Below are positions 48,482 to 59,930 of a DNA stretch of 64,000 nt, piece by piece. The stretch spans positions 37,185,818 to 37,249,817 of the forward strand of contig CM070919.1 of assembly GCA_036417435.1 (NCBI GenBank), written 5' to 3'. How positions within the stretch are numbered: position 1 is the stretch's first letter; each line of letters starts with the position of its first letter. This DNA is from Inia geoffrensis. Lineage: Eukaryota; Chordata; Mammalia; Artiodactyla; Iniidae. The notes beneath the pieces are model-generated. The model was not told the DNA's origin. It did not search any database and saw only the letters and a program-made list of their open reading frames with translations. The position numbers and the translations under genes are program-made.

Positions 48482-49079
48482 TGTCTTATGCAAAGAAAGC
48501 CGAAAACCTGAGACACCGAGGTTTGGCAAAGAAAGGCTTTATTCACAAGGCGCTCAAGAGAGAAGAAAGGAGAACAAGTCTCAGATCACCCTCCCCAAAG
48601 GCCAGGGGCTAGACACATTTGAGGGATAAAGAGGCTGCGTGGCCTTAGGCCTGGGGAAAGGTGACTGGAAGTAGGGAAAGGTGAGCTAATTGATGTTCTG
48701 CAGAGGCGTATGAGTAATGTGCTTCTTCGTGGGATGTATGCTCAAAAGTGGATGCAATTAACATGGTCTGAGGGTGGAAATTCCTGTCCTCAGACCTGAA
48801 ACGCTCATTCATGGGACACCTGCACACGCCCAGGTTAGGGGGCAGCGGTCCCAAAATGTCTTAGCCAGTCCAAGCTTGAATTAAACACAGGTGACTGCAA
48901 GTTCCTGAAAATAACTTGGGTTAAATCTTATTGTCTAGTCAACATGACGCTTGGAGGGCATGCAACAAAACAATTAAAGTGAGCTTGCTCACCAAAGGGG
49001 GGCTACAAGCAGTGAGGCGTTTAACGAGCTCTAAGACAAGCTCAAGAATTCTGTTAGTCACAAGTTTCTGTTAAGCCCA
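48482..49079 (-). mobile_element. ERV LTR, - orientation (family X, copy 2)
   Basis: The + strand reads TGTCTTATGC to CTGTTAAGCCCA. On the minus strand GTGAATAAAGCCTTTCTTTG contains the LTR polyadenylation signal AATAAA. It shares order and blocks with 44262-44955 but differs at many positions. Confidence 0.75.
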
Positions 49080-50729
49080 TGGGACAGAGTTACACTCCTT
49101 TTCTAGCAAATGAAGCTAAACTGTAATAAGTTCATCATGGGTGTGATTGCGCTCACTTGGATTGCAACCCTTTCAGTCTTTTGTTTTCCCTGGTCTTTGG
49201 TGACAATCAGGGCTGACATGCTGAGCACGGTCCCTGCAACAAAAAATCCTGGCCAGATTGTGAGATGGGCCAGAATAGACATGTGATTGTGTGGACAACC
49301 TAGGCCATCCCAGTGGCTCAGGGAAGACTGGGTTTCGTTCCCTAGCTTCACCACTGTGCACCTTTTGCCTCAGAGCACAGGGACATATTGGGACAGGATC
49401 TAAGTTGAGCATAAAGTAAAGGGACTCAGGGACAGTTCACTTGACCTTTCATGCAGACCTTAAGACAGAGAGGAGACAGGAGCCTTGTAGCTTTTCTGCT
49501 CAGTTAGGTAGATTCTCCCAGGGCAGATATTTCCCTGGAATATATGGTAATGGCAAGTGTCCAAATCATGAATTTAAGAATTTGAATTGTTTCCTTTCTT
49601 GAAAACTCGTTATTGGTTGGAAGTGGGAGAATAAGAAAAATTATTTTACCCATCCTGGGACATCACACAGATCCCCAAAGCAAAACTTATTGCTGAGCCT
49701 GGAAATGGACTGAGGCGAAACTAGACTCATTAACTGTGATCACCGTTTCCTTTGCTCTGCCATAGTTTCTTGCTTCAGACCTCTCCTGGCAGGAGCAGTA
49801 GTGATATAATTATCTAAATGATGTAGTTTTACACACGTGGATTTTTCTGCTCTAGAACAAACAATCATGTTTTAATCTATTCATAACCAACTTTGTTCTG
49901 AAGGAGAATTAACATGAGTTGGATTTGTGTATATTTACACCTTTATTTATCAGCCTGTCTCTTAGGGTCAAGAGACATTAGGACTCTTGACTCTGCAATG
50001 TTAGTGGCTCAGGAGGGACATGGCTCATGTCCCCACTGCACTGGAAGGTCTTTGCGGGCACATGGATATGTGTCATCTTGCATCCCTCATGGCATCTGGG
50101 TTGGGGGTCGACAATACACACAAAGAGGAAGAGGAGGGGTTTCTGTGGCCAGTTCAGCTGAGAGTTCCCAAAAATGCACCACATCAAAGGGAGAACAAGC
50201 ACCAACGGTAGAGTTGAGGACAAGAGCAAGAAATACTGGGTAAGGTACCAAAGGATATCTCCTTGGTGAGGGTAAGTGGCTTGTGAAGATGGCATGGAAG
50301 TTAGAGAAATAGGATCAGGAGGATTTAAAAAAAGGATTTAGGGGGACGTCAGGAGGGTCAGTGAGCAAAATCCCATTTTTGGGCAAACTTTGCATGCTGT
50401 TGGGACATGTGATCTGCTGAAAGGTGCCACGAGAGACAAGAGGGAGAGCTGGTTAGTTTCTTACCTGTAATGTATACTTTCTAGATGGATTAACAGAAGG
50501 ATCAATAAACATTGTCTACACTTGACATTTTGATAAATAGAGCCATATTATTTGCTGAGGTGGCAGGTGTTACCACGGCAGAGATGTAAGTTACGTAAGA
50601 ACACCTTATTTCTTGAGGTGTTTTTACTGCACTTATATTATTTGTAACATAATAGTCACAGCTCCCCTAGGTATTGGTCTGTGATAGGCGATCTGGCCAA
50701 ACCCAGTTCTGATGCTCCTTTTCTCTGTG
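49080..50729. other. Anonymous sequence
   Basis: Overlapping frames at 49914-50295 on both strands have no known domain. No repeat is clear except ordinary A+T-rich stretches. Confidence 0.5.
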
Positions 50730-50910
50730 ACACAGGATATATTAAGTTAACTTCTCTAAGCCTGGATTTTCTGGTTTGTAATACGTTGATGATAGCACCT
50801 AATCCACAGGGCTATACAGAAGGTTAGAGGAGAGCATAGATAGCAGATATTTACCATATGGCAAAGAAATTTCTCACTACATATGAACCACTATCACTGT
50901 AGACAAATCA
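50730..50910 (+). mobile_element. MIR SINE fragment, + strand
   Basis: The MIR sense order is TTAACTTCTCTAAGCCTGGA, TTTTCTGGTTTGTAATACG, GATGATAGCACCTAATCC and CAGAAGGTTAGAGGAGAGC. Confidence 0.72.
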
Positions 50911-51021
50911 TTAGGAAGAGACAAATGTTGGAACTTTGGAGAGATAGTCTCAGACCTGGATTTTAGGACCACAGAAAATGATACGAATTCTACCTTCAAA
51001 TTATCACTTAATTCCCTCATT

Positions 51022-51402
51022 CAGAACTGCACTATTTTTTGTTAATATATTTATTTATTTATTTTTGGCTGTGTTGGGTCTTCGGCACTGTGTACGGGAT
51101 TTCTCTAGTTCCGGCGAGCAGGGACTACACTTTGTTGTGCTGTGCGGGATTCTCATTGCAGTGATTTCTCTTGTTCTTGAGCGCAAGCTCTAGGCACTTG
51201 CACTCAGCAGTTGTGGCATGTGGGCTCAGGAGTTATGGCTCGCAGGCTCTAGAGCACAGGCTCAGCCACTGTGGCGCACGGGCTTAATTGCTCCATAGCA
51301 TGTGGGATCTTCCTGGACCAGGGATCAAACCCGTGTCTCCTGCACTTGCAGGTGGATTCTTAACTACTGCACCACCAGGGAAGTCCAGAGCTGCATTATT
51401 TT
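51022..51402 (-). mobile_element. Long CHR-type SINE with TSD, - strand
   Basis: The body is about 51040-51384. On the + strand it begins with TTATTTATTTATTTTTGGCTG and GTGTTGGGTCTTCGGCAC, then runs to ACCACCAGGGAAGTCCAG. The flanks CAGAACTGCACTATTTTT (51022-51039) and CAGAGCTGCATTATTTTT (51385-51402) are an 18-base duplication with two differences. This is one of the longer, older CHR-type copies. Confidence 0.94.
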
Positions 51403-51481
51403 TCCCAGTAATACTCCAGTACATGTTCTTGTCCTCTCTATCCTGATTCAATCTATCCCTCACACGGCTCTGGACTTCAGT

Positions 51482-51514
<33 letters not shown>

Positions 51515-53989
51515 CCCAATTATAAAATAACAATGTTGATTTACTTCCACTTTAAAATTTAAAATTATCCTAAAATAAATAAAATCCTATGCAATATAAT
51601 TTATTAAATGGTTTTACGTTTTAAAAAAACAAAAGAGAAAATAAAATAGCTCAAGCCAGCTACTCTTCATGTAGCAGGATGCTCCCCGCGTGCAGTGGCT
51701 TTCGGGTGGAGTTGGCCAGAGGCCCTGACTGAGGTGTTGCCAGCAGTCCCCACCCGACATCCTAGACCTCTTTCCACAGTGAGGATTCATAGTGCCCTTG
51801 TGTAATTGATGACTTTGCAGACAGAAAGTGAAGAAAAGGAGAAGCATAGTTGGTGAGTCTCAAAGAGAGTCCCCGTGGGAAATATGTGTGACCTCATGAG
51901 ACAATCCTGGGAACAAGATCAATAATCAGAGGGTTTCAGTTGTTCTAGGCAAACCTGGTGGCTGTTACTTGACATGACCCTGAAACAAAGAATCCAAATG
52001 CCAAGTGGGAATAGCGCTATCAGTAATACCAGTTAACCGTCTAATAAAGGCATATAGGGTAAGAGAAAAATATTCTCAGTTCAGCAGGAAAAAGGAAGTC
52101 CTGGGAACTTTTCATTTTGTGAAGCACAATACAGCAGAACATCGTGGACCTAGTGAAAATGTGGAAGTGAACGTGATGTTCAAATAAGAGTTGGGAAGAA
52201 ACTAGGGAGCGATTTAGAGGCAGCGGTGGCCCGTGTGGTCAGTGAAGAAACTGGAGTTCCAGATAGAGATGATGCGGGTGGTAAATGAAGCAGCAGGGGC
52301 TGAACCGGCAGCTCTGAGCAGCCTCCCTGTGTGACAGGCTCACCAGCCCCAGAGGCACGTGAGGCAGCAGGAGGAATTGCTGGGGACGTGGGCCTGGAGC
52401 AGCATGACAGGAGCAGTGAGAACAATATCCAGAAGGGGGAGAGGTTCTCACACGTCAGGGCCGAGTTCAGCCCCCAGGCAGGGGCTCCCTGGAAGATTGC
52501 TCCGGTCCGGAGCAGCATGGCGCTGGCCAAGCAGAATTTAGCATCGGCAAGGCTGGAGGGACAATCAAGTCAGAACAGGTCGTGAGTAGATAATGAAAGT
52601 GATTAAGGTGTTGCGTAAGAGCCCGTCTCTGAGAATCCTTAGAGATGCTCGCGAGGGTTAGGACCCAGGGACCATGAAAGCTGAGAGCCTCTGCTGAGAA
52701 TGGCCAGTGCACTTGAGAGCTGGGAGGATCAGTACAACTTACATTATTATTAAATTATTATTGCACAGGTTAAGACCCAGACAACGTTCATAATCTAAAG
52801 TATTTCTGTATAAAATTTGTATACATTTAACATATTTTATTCTGGGTAAGTAAACACAGTAATATATCAAGATTAACAATACTTATATGCTTGAGTTTTT
52901 TGTTTTTTTTTTTTTTTGTCTGTTTGTTTTAGATTTTTTTTTTTTTTTTTTCTAATTCAATTGGCACTAAAACACCGAAACTGAGTCTCTTAGTCTCCAA
53001 GGTGATTATTCAGTTGGTGACTCCAATTAGTATTTTGAGACTCTTTATGAAATTCTAAAAAAAAAAAAATAAGAATATTCCCGAAAAGTAATATTTAAAT
53101 TTTCATCAGTTTACACTTTCCAACTAAGTAGAGTTGAGGACTGTGATTCTCAACTCTGGCTGCAATATAAAATACTCAGGTAAATGTTTAAATATGCTGC
53201 CATCCGGCTGACCCACTGCTGTACACTCTGCCCTAATTGTTCTCGTGAGGTGGAGTCCTCCGTGACAGTTGTTTTGAATCTCCCAGGGTGATTCTAACAA
53301 GAATACAAAGATAATTATCAGTAAGCTAAGGAGCAAGAAGTTAAGAAAAGTGCAACAGATCTCAACTTTAGAAAGTACATCTGTCATCTTTGTTCTGCCC
53401 CTTCCCATCTCCAAAACATAAACACACAGTTGCACAAACCTCCCCGGTCCCCACAAAGAATTCATCCTCCAGACTTTACTGTACTTGAGCATCTGCGTTC
53501 CAACAGCAATGCTAGAATCCGAGGGTTTTCTCTTACTTCTCTCTCCCCTCATCCTCTGCTAGGCTCCTCTCGTGGTGCCCCCTCCCGATTTCTACCAGAG
53601 CCCAAGGCTGTGGCCACTCTATTAAGTATCCCACTCCGTGTCTAACATGAGAGCAGCCCAGACAAAATCTTAAACATTAGCTGAATTGAGGTAATGAAGT
53701 TGCCATTTGTGGTGTCTTACTAGCTGCTTTTTCTGCATGCTGGGAGGGCAAGGGTTTATTGTCATTTTCTGGGTCACTCTTTCACTAAACCCCAGGTTTC
53801 ACGCTCCGAGTGTTATGCCCTCTCGTGAATACGTGCAGATGTATCTTCCATATTCTTTTTCCTAATTGTGTTTCTCTCTCGCTCGCTCACTTTTAGCCAT
53901 AAAAATATAAGCGTTCAAACAGACACATGAGGATAATATCATGAAAATGCGAGGATGTATTATCCACAGATCCTTGATAACATCCCGCC
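51403..53989. other. Anonymous sequence with several poly(T) tracts
   Basis: A 32-base T run lies at 51483-51514, and two further T runs of over 15 bases are near 52903-52917 and 52936-52951. They have no adjacent SINE body that I recognise. A G+C-rich stretch at about 52200-52560 contains overlapping frames up to 116 codons without a known domain. No gene is supported. Confidence 0.5.
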
Positions 53990-54200
53990 CGATGGGGCTC
54001 CTGCCCTTCTCTGGCGCCCCCTTTGTGACCCTCTCCCCACAGCTCCCTGCATCTGATGATGCCAACCTCCTATCAGACCCAAGAACACACCAGGCTCTTT
54101 CCAACCTCTGTTCCTGTCCTTTGTGCCTGGAATACTCTTTATCCTGCTCATCACCTGCACATCCTACAAGACTCACACTCATCTCAGCCCCTCAAGGGGA
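53990..54200 (+). mobile_element. L2 LINE fragment, + strand
   Basis: The L2 sense order is recognisable: CAGGCTCTTTCCAACCTCTG, TTCCTGTCCTTTGTGCCTGG, AATACTCTTTATCCTGCTC, then AGACTCACACTCATCTCAGC. It includes the CTCAAGGGGACCTTCCC step. Confidence 0.75.
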
Positions 54201-55569
54201 CCTTCCCGACACACGTTCACGGGGAAGGGAGGCTAAGTACCTGAAGAGGGAGCTCAGAAATCCTCTCTGGCCTGTGAGGTGACAGCTGTGCAGACCTTCC
54301 CTCCACCCCAGTGCCTGGCAGAGGTTATTTATTTATAAATATATTTTTTTCTGACAATATTTAGATTATAAATTGATCTTAGATGAAGGGATTAAGGAAA
54401 AGACATGTGGACATTGTGTGAGGATATTGGTGCCTACAGACACAGAGGCTATGAACACATGAACCCAGTGGAAGTGGAAGTTTTAATTTTATTATATTAT
54501 CTTTAGACTTCTAAAAATCTGAAGCATAAGGAGCTCTGTTACCCCTCAATATAATCTTCAGGTATATCAATAATCAAAGGGAAACAACCAAAGTAAATGT
54601 TGTCAATATTTATGATTGAAGTAAAAGCAATATTTTGAATGGAAAAGAGAAGTTGGTCTCTAATCAATGTTCTGTCGTTTCTTTATAGTAGTTGAAAATT
54701 CTCCTTGCGAATATTGATTGACAAGATGAGGAAGTAAAATTTCATAAACTTCTTATAAAGGCTTGGGTTATCCTCATTTATAAATAATGACGCTCAGAAG
54801 AGAATTAGGGTTTTTAATGTTAAAATGTTAAATAATAACCACATTATGAATTAATTAATAAAATGGTTAATAAATCAGTTAATAAACTCGTTTATCTTTC
54901 TTATATATTCATTCTACTTTAATGAGCATAATTTATAATTGCCTATGACATCCTGTAAATGAATTTATATACTTTCAGTAAACTTCTAAGATGGAATAGA
55001 AAAGTGTATGGTGCACAAAGTGGTTGAATAAATGAAAATACATAATTAAAATCAACTTTGTTGTTATAGCATCTAGAGCAGAGGAAAAAAAGAAATCAGT
55101 AAGTATATGGAAGATTTGAGTGACACTATTCATCTTGTAGTTAGGAACATTTATAGAGTTCTTCACCTAATCATTGCAGAATAAAATAATATTTTTTTTC
55201 TAGTAAACATGGAAAATTTACCAAGATATTCTGCTCAGAAAACAAGCTCATGAAATATGAAAATAATCAAAATATTACAAAATATATTAAGAGAATTAAA
55301 CAAGATCTTGCATGTAAGGGCTCAGGTGGGCACAGAAGGCTGCTTCCCACCCACAACTCTAACCACAGACAAGGGAAAACAAAGTTTCAGCTGGAAGTCA
55401 TTAGGTCATTGTGGTTTGAGGGGGATGGAGAGGTAGAAACAGATCGTGAGAGATGGAATGGGTCCAAAGCAGAACCAGAAACCAGCACTAAGAGTGACCA
55501 CCCTGGGGCCTACTTGGACAATTGACACATTTATCTCTGATCATTCATTGGGATACCGTGTTTGCTACA
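54201..55569. other. Anonymous A+T-rich sequence
   Basis: No repeats or genes are recognised. There are A+T-rich stretches with runs such as TTAATTAATAAAATGG around 54850-54890. A 91-codon + frame at 55250-55525 has no known domain. Confidence 0.5.
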
Positions 55570-55770
55570 GGGTCTTAGATAAGTGCTAATAAATACATCA
55601 TCTCCTGTAACTCTCCACACAGCTCTATGACATAGTAGTATGGTCATCTCTGCTTTAGAAGTAAGGAAAGTGAGGCTAGAGTTGGTTAGGAGGCGTATCC
55701 AACATCACACAAATAGGAATCAGTAGAGCTAGGATGGGAATGTTTGTGTAATTCAGAACCAGCTTGTGCA
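55570..55770 (-). mobile_element. MIR SINE fragment, - strand
   Basis: Antisense MIR order is seen on +: GTAACTCTCCACACAGCTCT, ATGACATAGTAGTATGGTCA, GTGAGGCTAGAGTTGGTTAG, then CAACATCACACAAATAGG. Confidence 0.7.
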
Positions 55771-55906
55771 CTTCTTAGCAGAATCCTCATGTCTAAATAG
55801 ATGAGCCACACCTCACACAAGCACCTTTAATTCAGGATTGGGGAAGGAACTGTAAAAAGTCTCCCACATATTTTGCTTAAGCTTTTGAAACATAGAAGAA
55901 TATATA

Positions 55907-56205
55907 GGGTTTCCCTGGTGGCTCAGTGGTTAAGAATCCCCCTGCCAATGCAGGGGACACGGGTCCCAGCTCTGGTTTGGGAAGATCCCATGTGCCATGG
56001 AGCAACAAAGCCGGTGGGCCACACCTACTAAGCCCGGGAGCCACAACTACTGAGCTTGCGAGCCACAGCTGCTGAAGCGTGAGAGCCTAGAGCCCTTGCT
56101 CTGCAACAAGAGAAACCGCCTCAATGAGACGCCAACGCACCACAACAAAGACCCAACGCCGCCAAAAATAAAATAAATAGTAAAATAAATAATAATAAAA
56201 ATATA
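55907..56205 (+). mobile_element. Long CHR-type SINE, + strand
   Basis: The head is GGGTTTCCCTGGTGGCTCAG, the B box is near GGGTCCCAGCTCTGG, and a long 3' part has GAGCCACAACTACTGAGC. It ends AAGACCCAACGCCGCCAAAA followed by AATAAA repeats. It is older than the young CHR copies. Left flank AATATATA and right flank AAATATATAA are compatible with a short duplication. Confidence 0.93.
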
Positions 56206-56326
56206 TAAAAGTTTGTTAAAGCATTAAATAAAACACACTTTCTATCAAGTGTAATGAGGAAGAGGAAGAAACAAAACTGAAACATTTTTATAATTAATTA
56301 GTTAGTTAACTAATTCCCATGGTTCA

Positions 56327-56554
56327 CTTTTTTGTTGTTGCTGTCTGCCTTGGGTCCTCGCTGTGGCACGTGTGCCTCTCACCGCAGCGGCTTCTCCTGT
56401 TGCGGACCTTTGGCTCTAGGTGCGAAGGTCTCCACAGCTGTGCCTAGTGGGCTCAGCTGTTCCTAAGCATGTGAGAACCTCCTGGACGAGGGATCGAACC
56501 CACGTCCCCAGCACTGGCCAGTGGACTCCCAACCACTGGACCACCAGGGAAGCC
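56327..56554 (-). mobile_element. CHR-type SINE (older), - strand
   Basis: The + strand runs from TTTTTTGTTGTTGCTGTC, then TTGGGTCCTCGCTGTGGCAC, to GGACCACCAGGGAAGCCC. The body is shorter than the long copies and diverged from the young ones. Flanks GTTCACTTTTTT and CTTCACTTCTG may be remnants of the duplication. Confidence 0.9.
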
Positions 56555-56898
56555 CTACTTCACTTCTGTTCTCCACCCCTCAACTTCTTTGGGCTATGCT
56601 CAGCTGCCTGTTAAGGTGCAAATGCACAGACCTCAGGAAGGCCTCATTCTTCAGCACAGATGCCCCCAGAGGCTCTAAGCAAGGACCACAGTCCTTCCCT
56701 GCTTGGCCGCTGAACCTCCTCTTCTCACAGAACCCTGCCGTCAGGAGGATCCGCAGCATCTGCCCACATCTCCCCCTCCCTCTTAGGAGAGAGAATTCTA
56801 CATTGATTTCCTGAGCAACATTATCAGCGTGACCCTTCCTCTTTCTAACTCCCAGATACAAGGACATTCCACAAACAGTGTTATACATTGCTTTTAAT

Positions 56899-57170
56899 AA
56901 GATCCACTTAGGGCTTCTCTGGTGGGGCAGTGCTTTAGAATCCACCTGCTAATGAAGGGGACATGAGTTTGAGCCCTGGCCTGAGAAGATCCCACATGCC
57001 ACAGAGCAACAAAGGCCGCGCGCCACAACTACTGAAGCCCATGTGCCTATAACCCGTGTTCTGTAACAAGAGAAGCCACCGCAATGAGAAGCCCACACGA
57101 GGCAATGACTACCCGGCCCAACCAAAAATAAACAAATAAATAAATTTGTAAAAATAAAAAGATACACTTA
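56899..57170 (+). mobile_element. Long CHR-type SINE with TSD, + strand
   Basis: The body is 56911-57158, from GGGCTTCTCTGGTGGGGCAG to an AATAAA-rich tail. The 12-base flanks AAGATCCACTTA (56899-56910) and AAGATACACTTA (57159-57170) differ by one base. This is an older member of the tRNA SINE family. Confidence 0.94.
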
Positions 57171-57174
57171 AATA

Positions 57175-57650
57175 CCTGTATTTGTTTTCTGTTGTTGATG
57201 TAACAAATTACCAAAAGTTCCTTCTCTTACTGTTCTGGGGGTCAGAAATCTAATACGGATGTGGCTGTGGTAGCTTTAAAGTGTCAGCAGGTCTGTTCCG
57301 CCTGGAGAATCTGTTGCAGGGTGTGTTCCCTGCCTTCACCAGCTTCTAGAGGCCACATGATTTCCTCGCTTTCTGGCCCCACCAGCAATCACATCACTCC
57401 CACCTCTACCCCAGTCCTCACACCTCCTTCTCCGGCTGTGACCCTCTGTCCTTCCTCTTTCATAGCTGAAGACCTTTGTGATTGCTTTGCACCCATGAAA
57501 ATTATCCAAGGAGAGCCTCCCCAAGTCAAGATTCTTAATTTAATCACACTCACACAAGTTCCTTTAGCCGTGTGTGGTAATATATTTGTATGTTGGGGAA
57601 TTAGGCCATAGGATTTTTGAGGAGCCATTATTCTGTTGACCACACTACCC
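57175..57650 (-). mobile_element. ERVL-MaLR LTR (MLT1 type), - orientation
   Basis: The + strand order is GTTTTCTGTTGTTGATGTAA, then CAAATTACCAAAAGTTCC, CTGTTCTGGGGGTCAGAAAT, then GGCCACATGATTTCCTCGC and CAAGATTCTTAATTTAATCA, ending ATTATTCTGTTGACCAC. This follows the antisense of a MaLR LTR. Confidence 0.8.
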
Positions 57651-57694
57651 TTTCTTCACAACTTGAAAAAAAAAATTGTTTTACACTGATGGAA

Positions 57695-57840
57695 GAAATT
57701 TTCACATATTAAGGTATGGAGAAGTCATTCTGGCTTATACGTAACTTGAACTCTAGGCTATCCCAAACAGCCTCTTCGTAGCCTATTCAACATGCACTGT
57801 AAATCTGCTATTAACCATTAAAGAAAAAAATGCATTTAAA
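57695..57840 (+). repeat. Dispersed repeat, copy B (ERV internal-like)
   Basis: This is the second copy of the segment at 3790-3933 on the same strand, with TTTTCACATATTAAGGTATG, GAGAAGTCATTCTGGC, AACAGCCT and ACCATTAAAGAAAAAAATGC. It lies about 110 bases left of an LTR at 57953. Confidence 0.6.
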
Positions 57841-57952
57841 AATCAAATGGAGCAACTATGGTTTAGGCTTTCGTAATGGACTTGGTGGCCACTATAGACA
57901 AGGTTTCAAACACCTTATTTTATTAGTGAAACTTGAGTTTTCTGACTTGTAT

Positions 57953-58574
57953 TGTTAGCGAACACAAGTTCATGTGCCTGATGCAGAGTGAGACCAAGGT
58001 TTATTGCAGAGCCATGCAAAGGAGAAGGGGAGGTTCATGCTCAAAACACCCCAAACTCCCTGAAGGGTTTCAGTTAAGCATGTGTAAGGGCAATCTTAAG
58101 GAGGGGTGAGGTTGGTTGTTGGCGGAGGAATCCTTTGTCCACGAAGGTCAGGTTAAGATGTTCTCGTAAACCTCCAACAAAAGAAATGTTATTCTCTGCT
58201 CTTTATCTTTATATGAATGGAAAAGTGTTACACTCTTAAAGGTCAGAGCATTGAGAATGGGCTATGCTGTATATTTCAGGCTACAGGCAACATTTTTAAC
58301 TTGCAGCAAATACAATAGGTTATATAGGTTAAAGTAAAAAAAAAACAAAAAACAAAAAACAAAAAAACCCAAAGATCTAATATGAAGGCAGATTGTTCTT
58401 CCCTGTTACAGTATCAGACTCAAAGACGCCAACAGCCATTCTCAAAACAGTATCTGCTGGCTGCTGCCACCTGCAACTTAAGGTCTCCAGGTCGCTCCTT
58501 GTAACTATGGAACAATTTCAGACATCAACCAATCCTTTCTTAATAGGCACCCGTAACACTTGCCAGCTCCAATT
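57953..58574 (-). mobile_element. ERV LTR, - orientation (family X, copy 3)
   Basis: The + strand starts TGTTAGCGAACACAAGTTCA, with GCCTGATGCAGAGTGAGACC, then AAGGTTTATTGCAGAGCC, AAACTCCCTGAAGGGTTTC and GCCAACAGCCATTCTCAAAA. The first 180 bases resemble 63821-64000, including the GGTTTATTGCAG and CAAACT-CC features, and share the TGTT-CGAACA start with the LTR at 44262. The right end near the L1 join is approximate. Confidence 0.72.
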
Positions 58575-58589
58575 ATAGTTGTTTCCTTA

Positions 58590-59930
58590 AATTTTTATTT
58601 TATATTGGCTTATAGTTGATTAAAAATGTATTAGTTTCAGATGGACAGCAAAGGATTCTGTTATGCATACACATGTATCTATTTTTTTTTCAAATTTCTT
58701 TCCCCATTTAGCTTATTACAGAATATTGAGCAGAGTTCCCTGTGCTATACTGTAGGTCCTGGTTGGCGATCTTTTTTTAAAATATAGCAGTGTATATGTG
58801 TCTATCTCAACTTCCCAATATATACCCCCCAACGCTTCCCCTCTGGTAACCATAAGATCATTTTCTAACTCTGTGAGTCTGTTTCTGCTTTGTTAATAAA
58901 TTTATTTGTATCACTTTTGGCTTTACCAATTTACATTCCCACCAACCGTGTAGGAGGATTCCCTTTTCTCCACACAGTCTCCAGTATTTATTGTTTGCAC
59001 AATTTTTGATGCTGGTCATTCTGACTGGTGTGAGGGGATGTCTCATTGCAGTTTTCATTTACATTTCACTAATAATTAGCCATGTTGAACATCTTTTCAT
59101 GTGCCCCTTTGCCATCTGTATGTCTTCTTTGGAGAAATGTCTATTTAGGTGTTCTGCCTATCTTTTCATTATGTGGTTTGTTTGTGTTTTTTTGATATTG
59201 AGCCACATGAGTTGTTTATAAATTTTGGAGGCTAATCCCTAGTCAGTTGCATCATTTGCAAATATTTTCTCCCATTCTGTGGGTTGTCTTTTCATTTTCT
59301 TTATGGTTTCCTTTTCTGTGCAAAAGCTTTTCTGTTTAATTAGTTCCCTTTTGTTTATTTATGTTTTTATTTCCATTACACTGGGAGATGGATAGTAAAA
59401 GATATTGCTTTGATTTATGTCAAACAGTGTTCTGTCTATATTTTCTTCTAAGAGTTTTATAGTATCCAATCTTGCATTTAAGTCTTTAATCCACTTTAAA
59501 TTATTTTTGTGTATGGTGTTAGAGAACGTTCTAATTTCATATTTTTTACATGTAGCTATTCAGTTTTCCCAGCACCAATTTATTAAAGAGACTGTCTTTC
59601 CTTCATTGTATAGTCTTGCCTCCTTTGTCATAGATTAATTGACCACAGGTGGGTGAATTTATTTCTGGGCTTTCTATCCTGTTCCACTGATCTATCTTTC
59701 TGTTTTTGTTCCAGTACCATACTGCTTTGATGAGTGTAGCTTTGTAGTATAGAGTGAAATCAGGGAGCCTGATTCCTCGAGCTCTGTTTCTCTTTCTCAA
59801 GATTGCTTTGGCTATTTAGGGTCTTTTCTATTTCTGTACAAATTTTAAGATTTTTTGCTCTAGTTCTGTGAAAAATACCACTGATAAATTGATAGGGATT
59901 GTATTGAAGCTGTAGATTACCTTGAATAGT
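58590..59930 (-). mobile_element. L1 3' fragment (3' UTR plus ORF2 C-terminus), - strand
   Basis: The + strand shows antisense L1 order: TTATATTGGCTTATAGTTGA, AGTTTCAGATGGACAGCAAA, the GAGTTCCCTGTGCTATACTG step, TTCCCACCAACCGTGTAGGA, TGACTGGTGTGAGGGGATG, AACATCTTTTCATGTGCCCC, then TTTTGGAGGCTAATCCCTAG. It ends near AATACCACTGATAAATTG. No intact frame remains. Confidence 0.93.

Noticed and set aside
44262..49079. An intact provirus between the two related LTRs
   Set aside because: No retroviral protein text or primer-binding site is seen between them.
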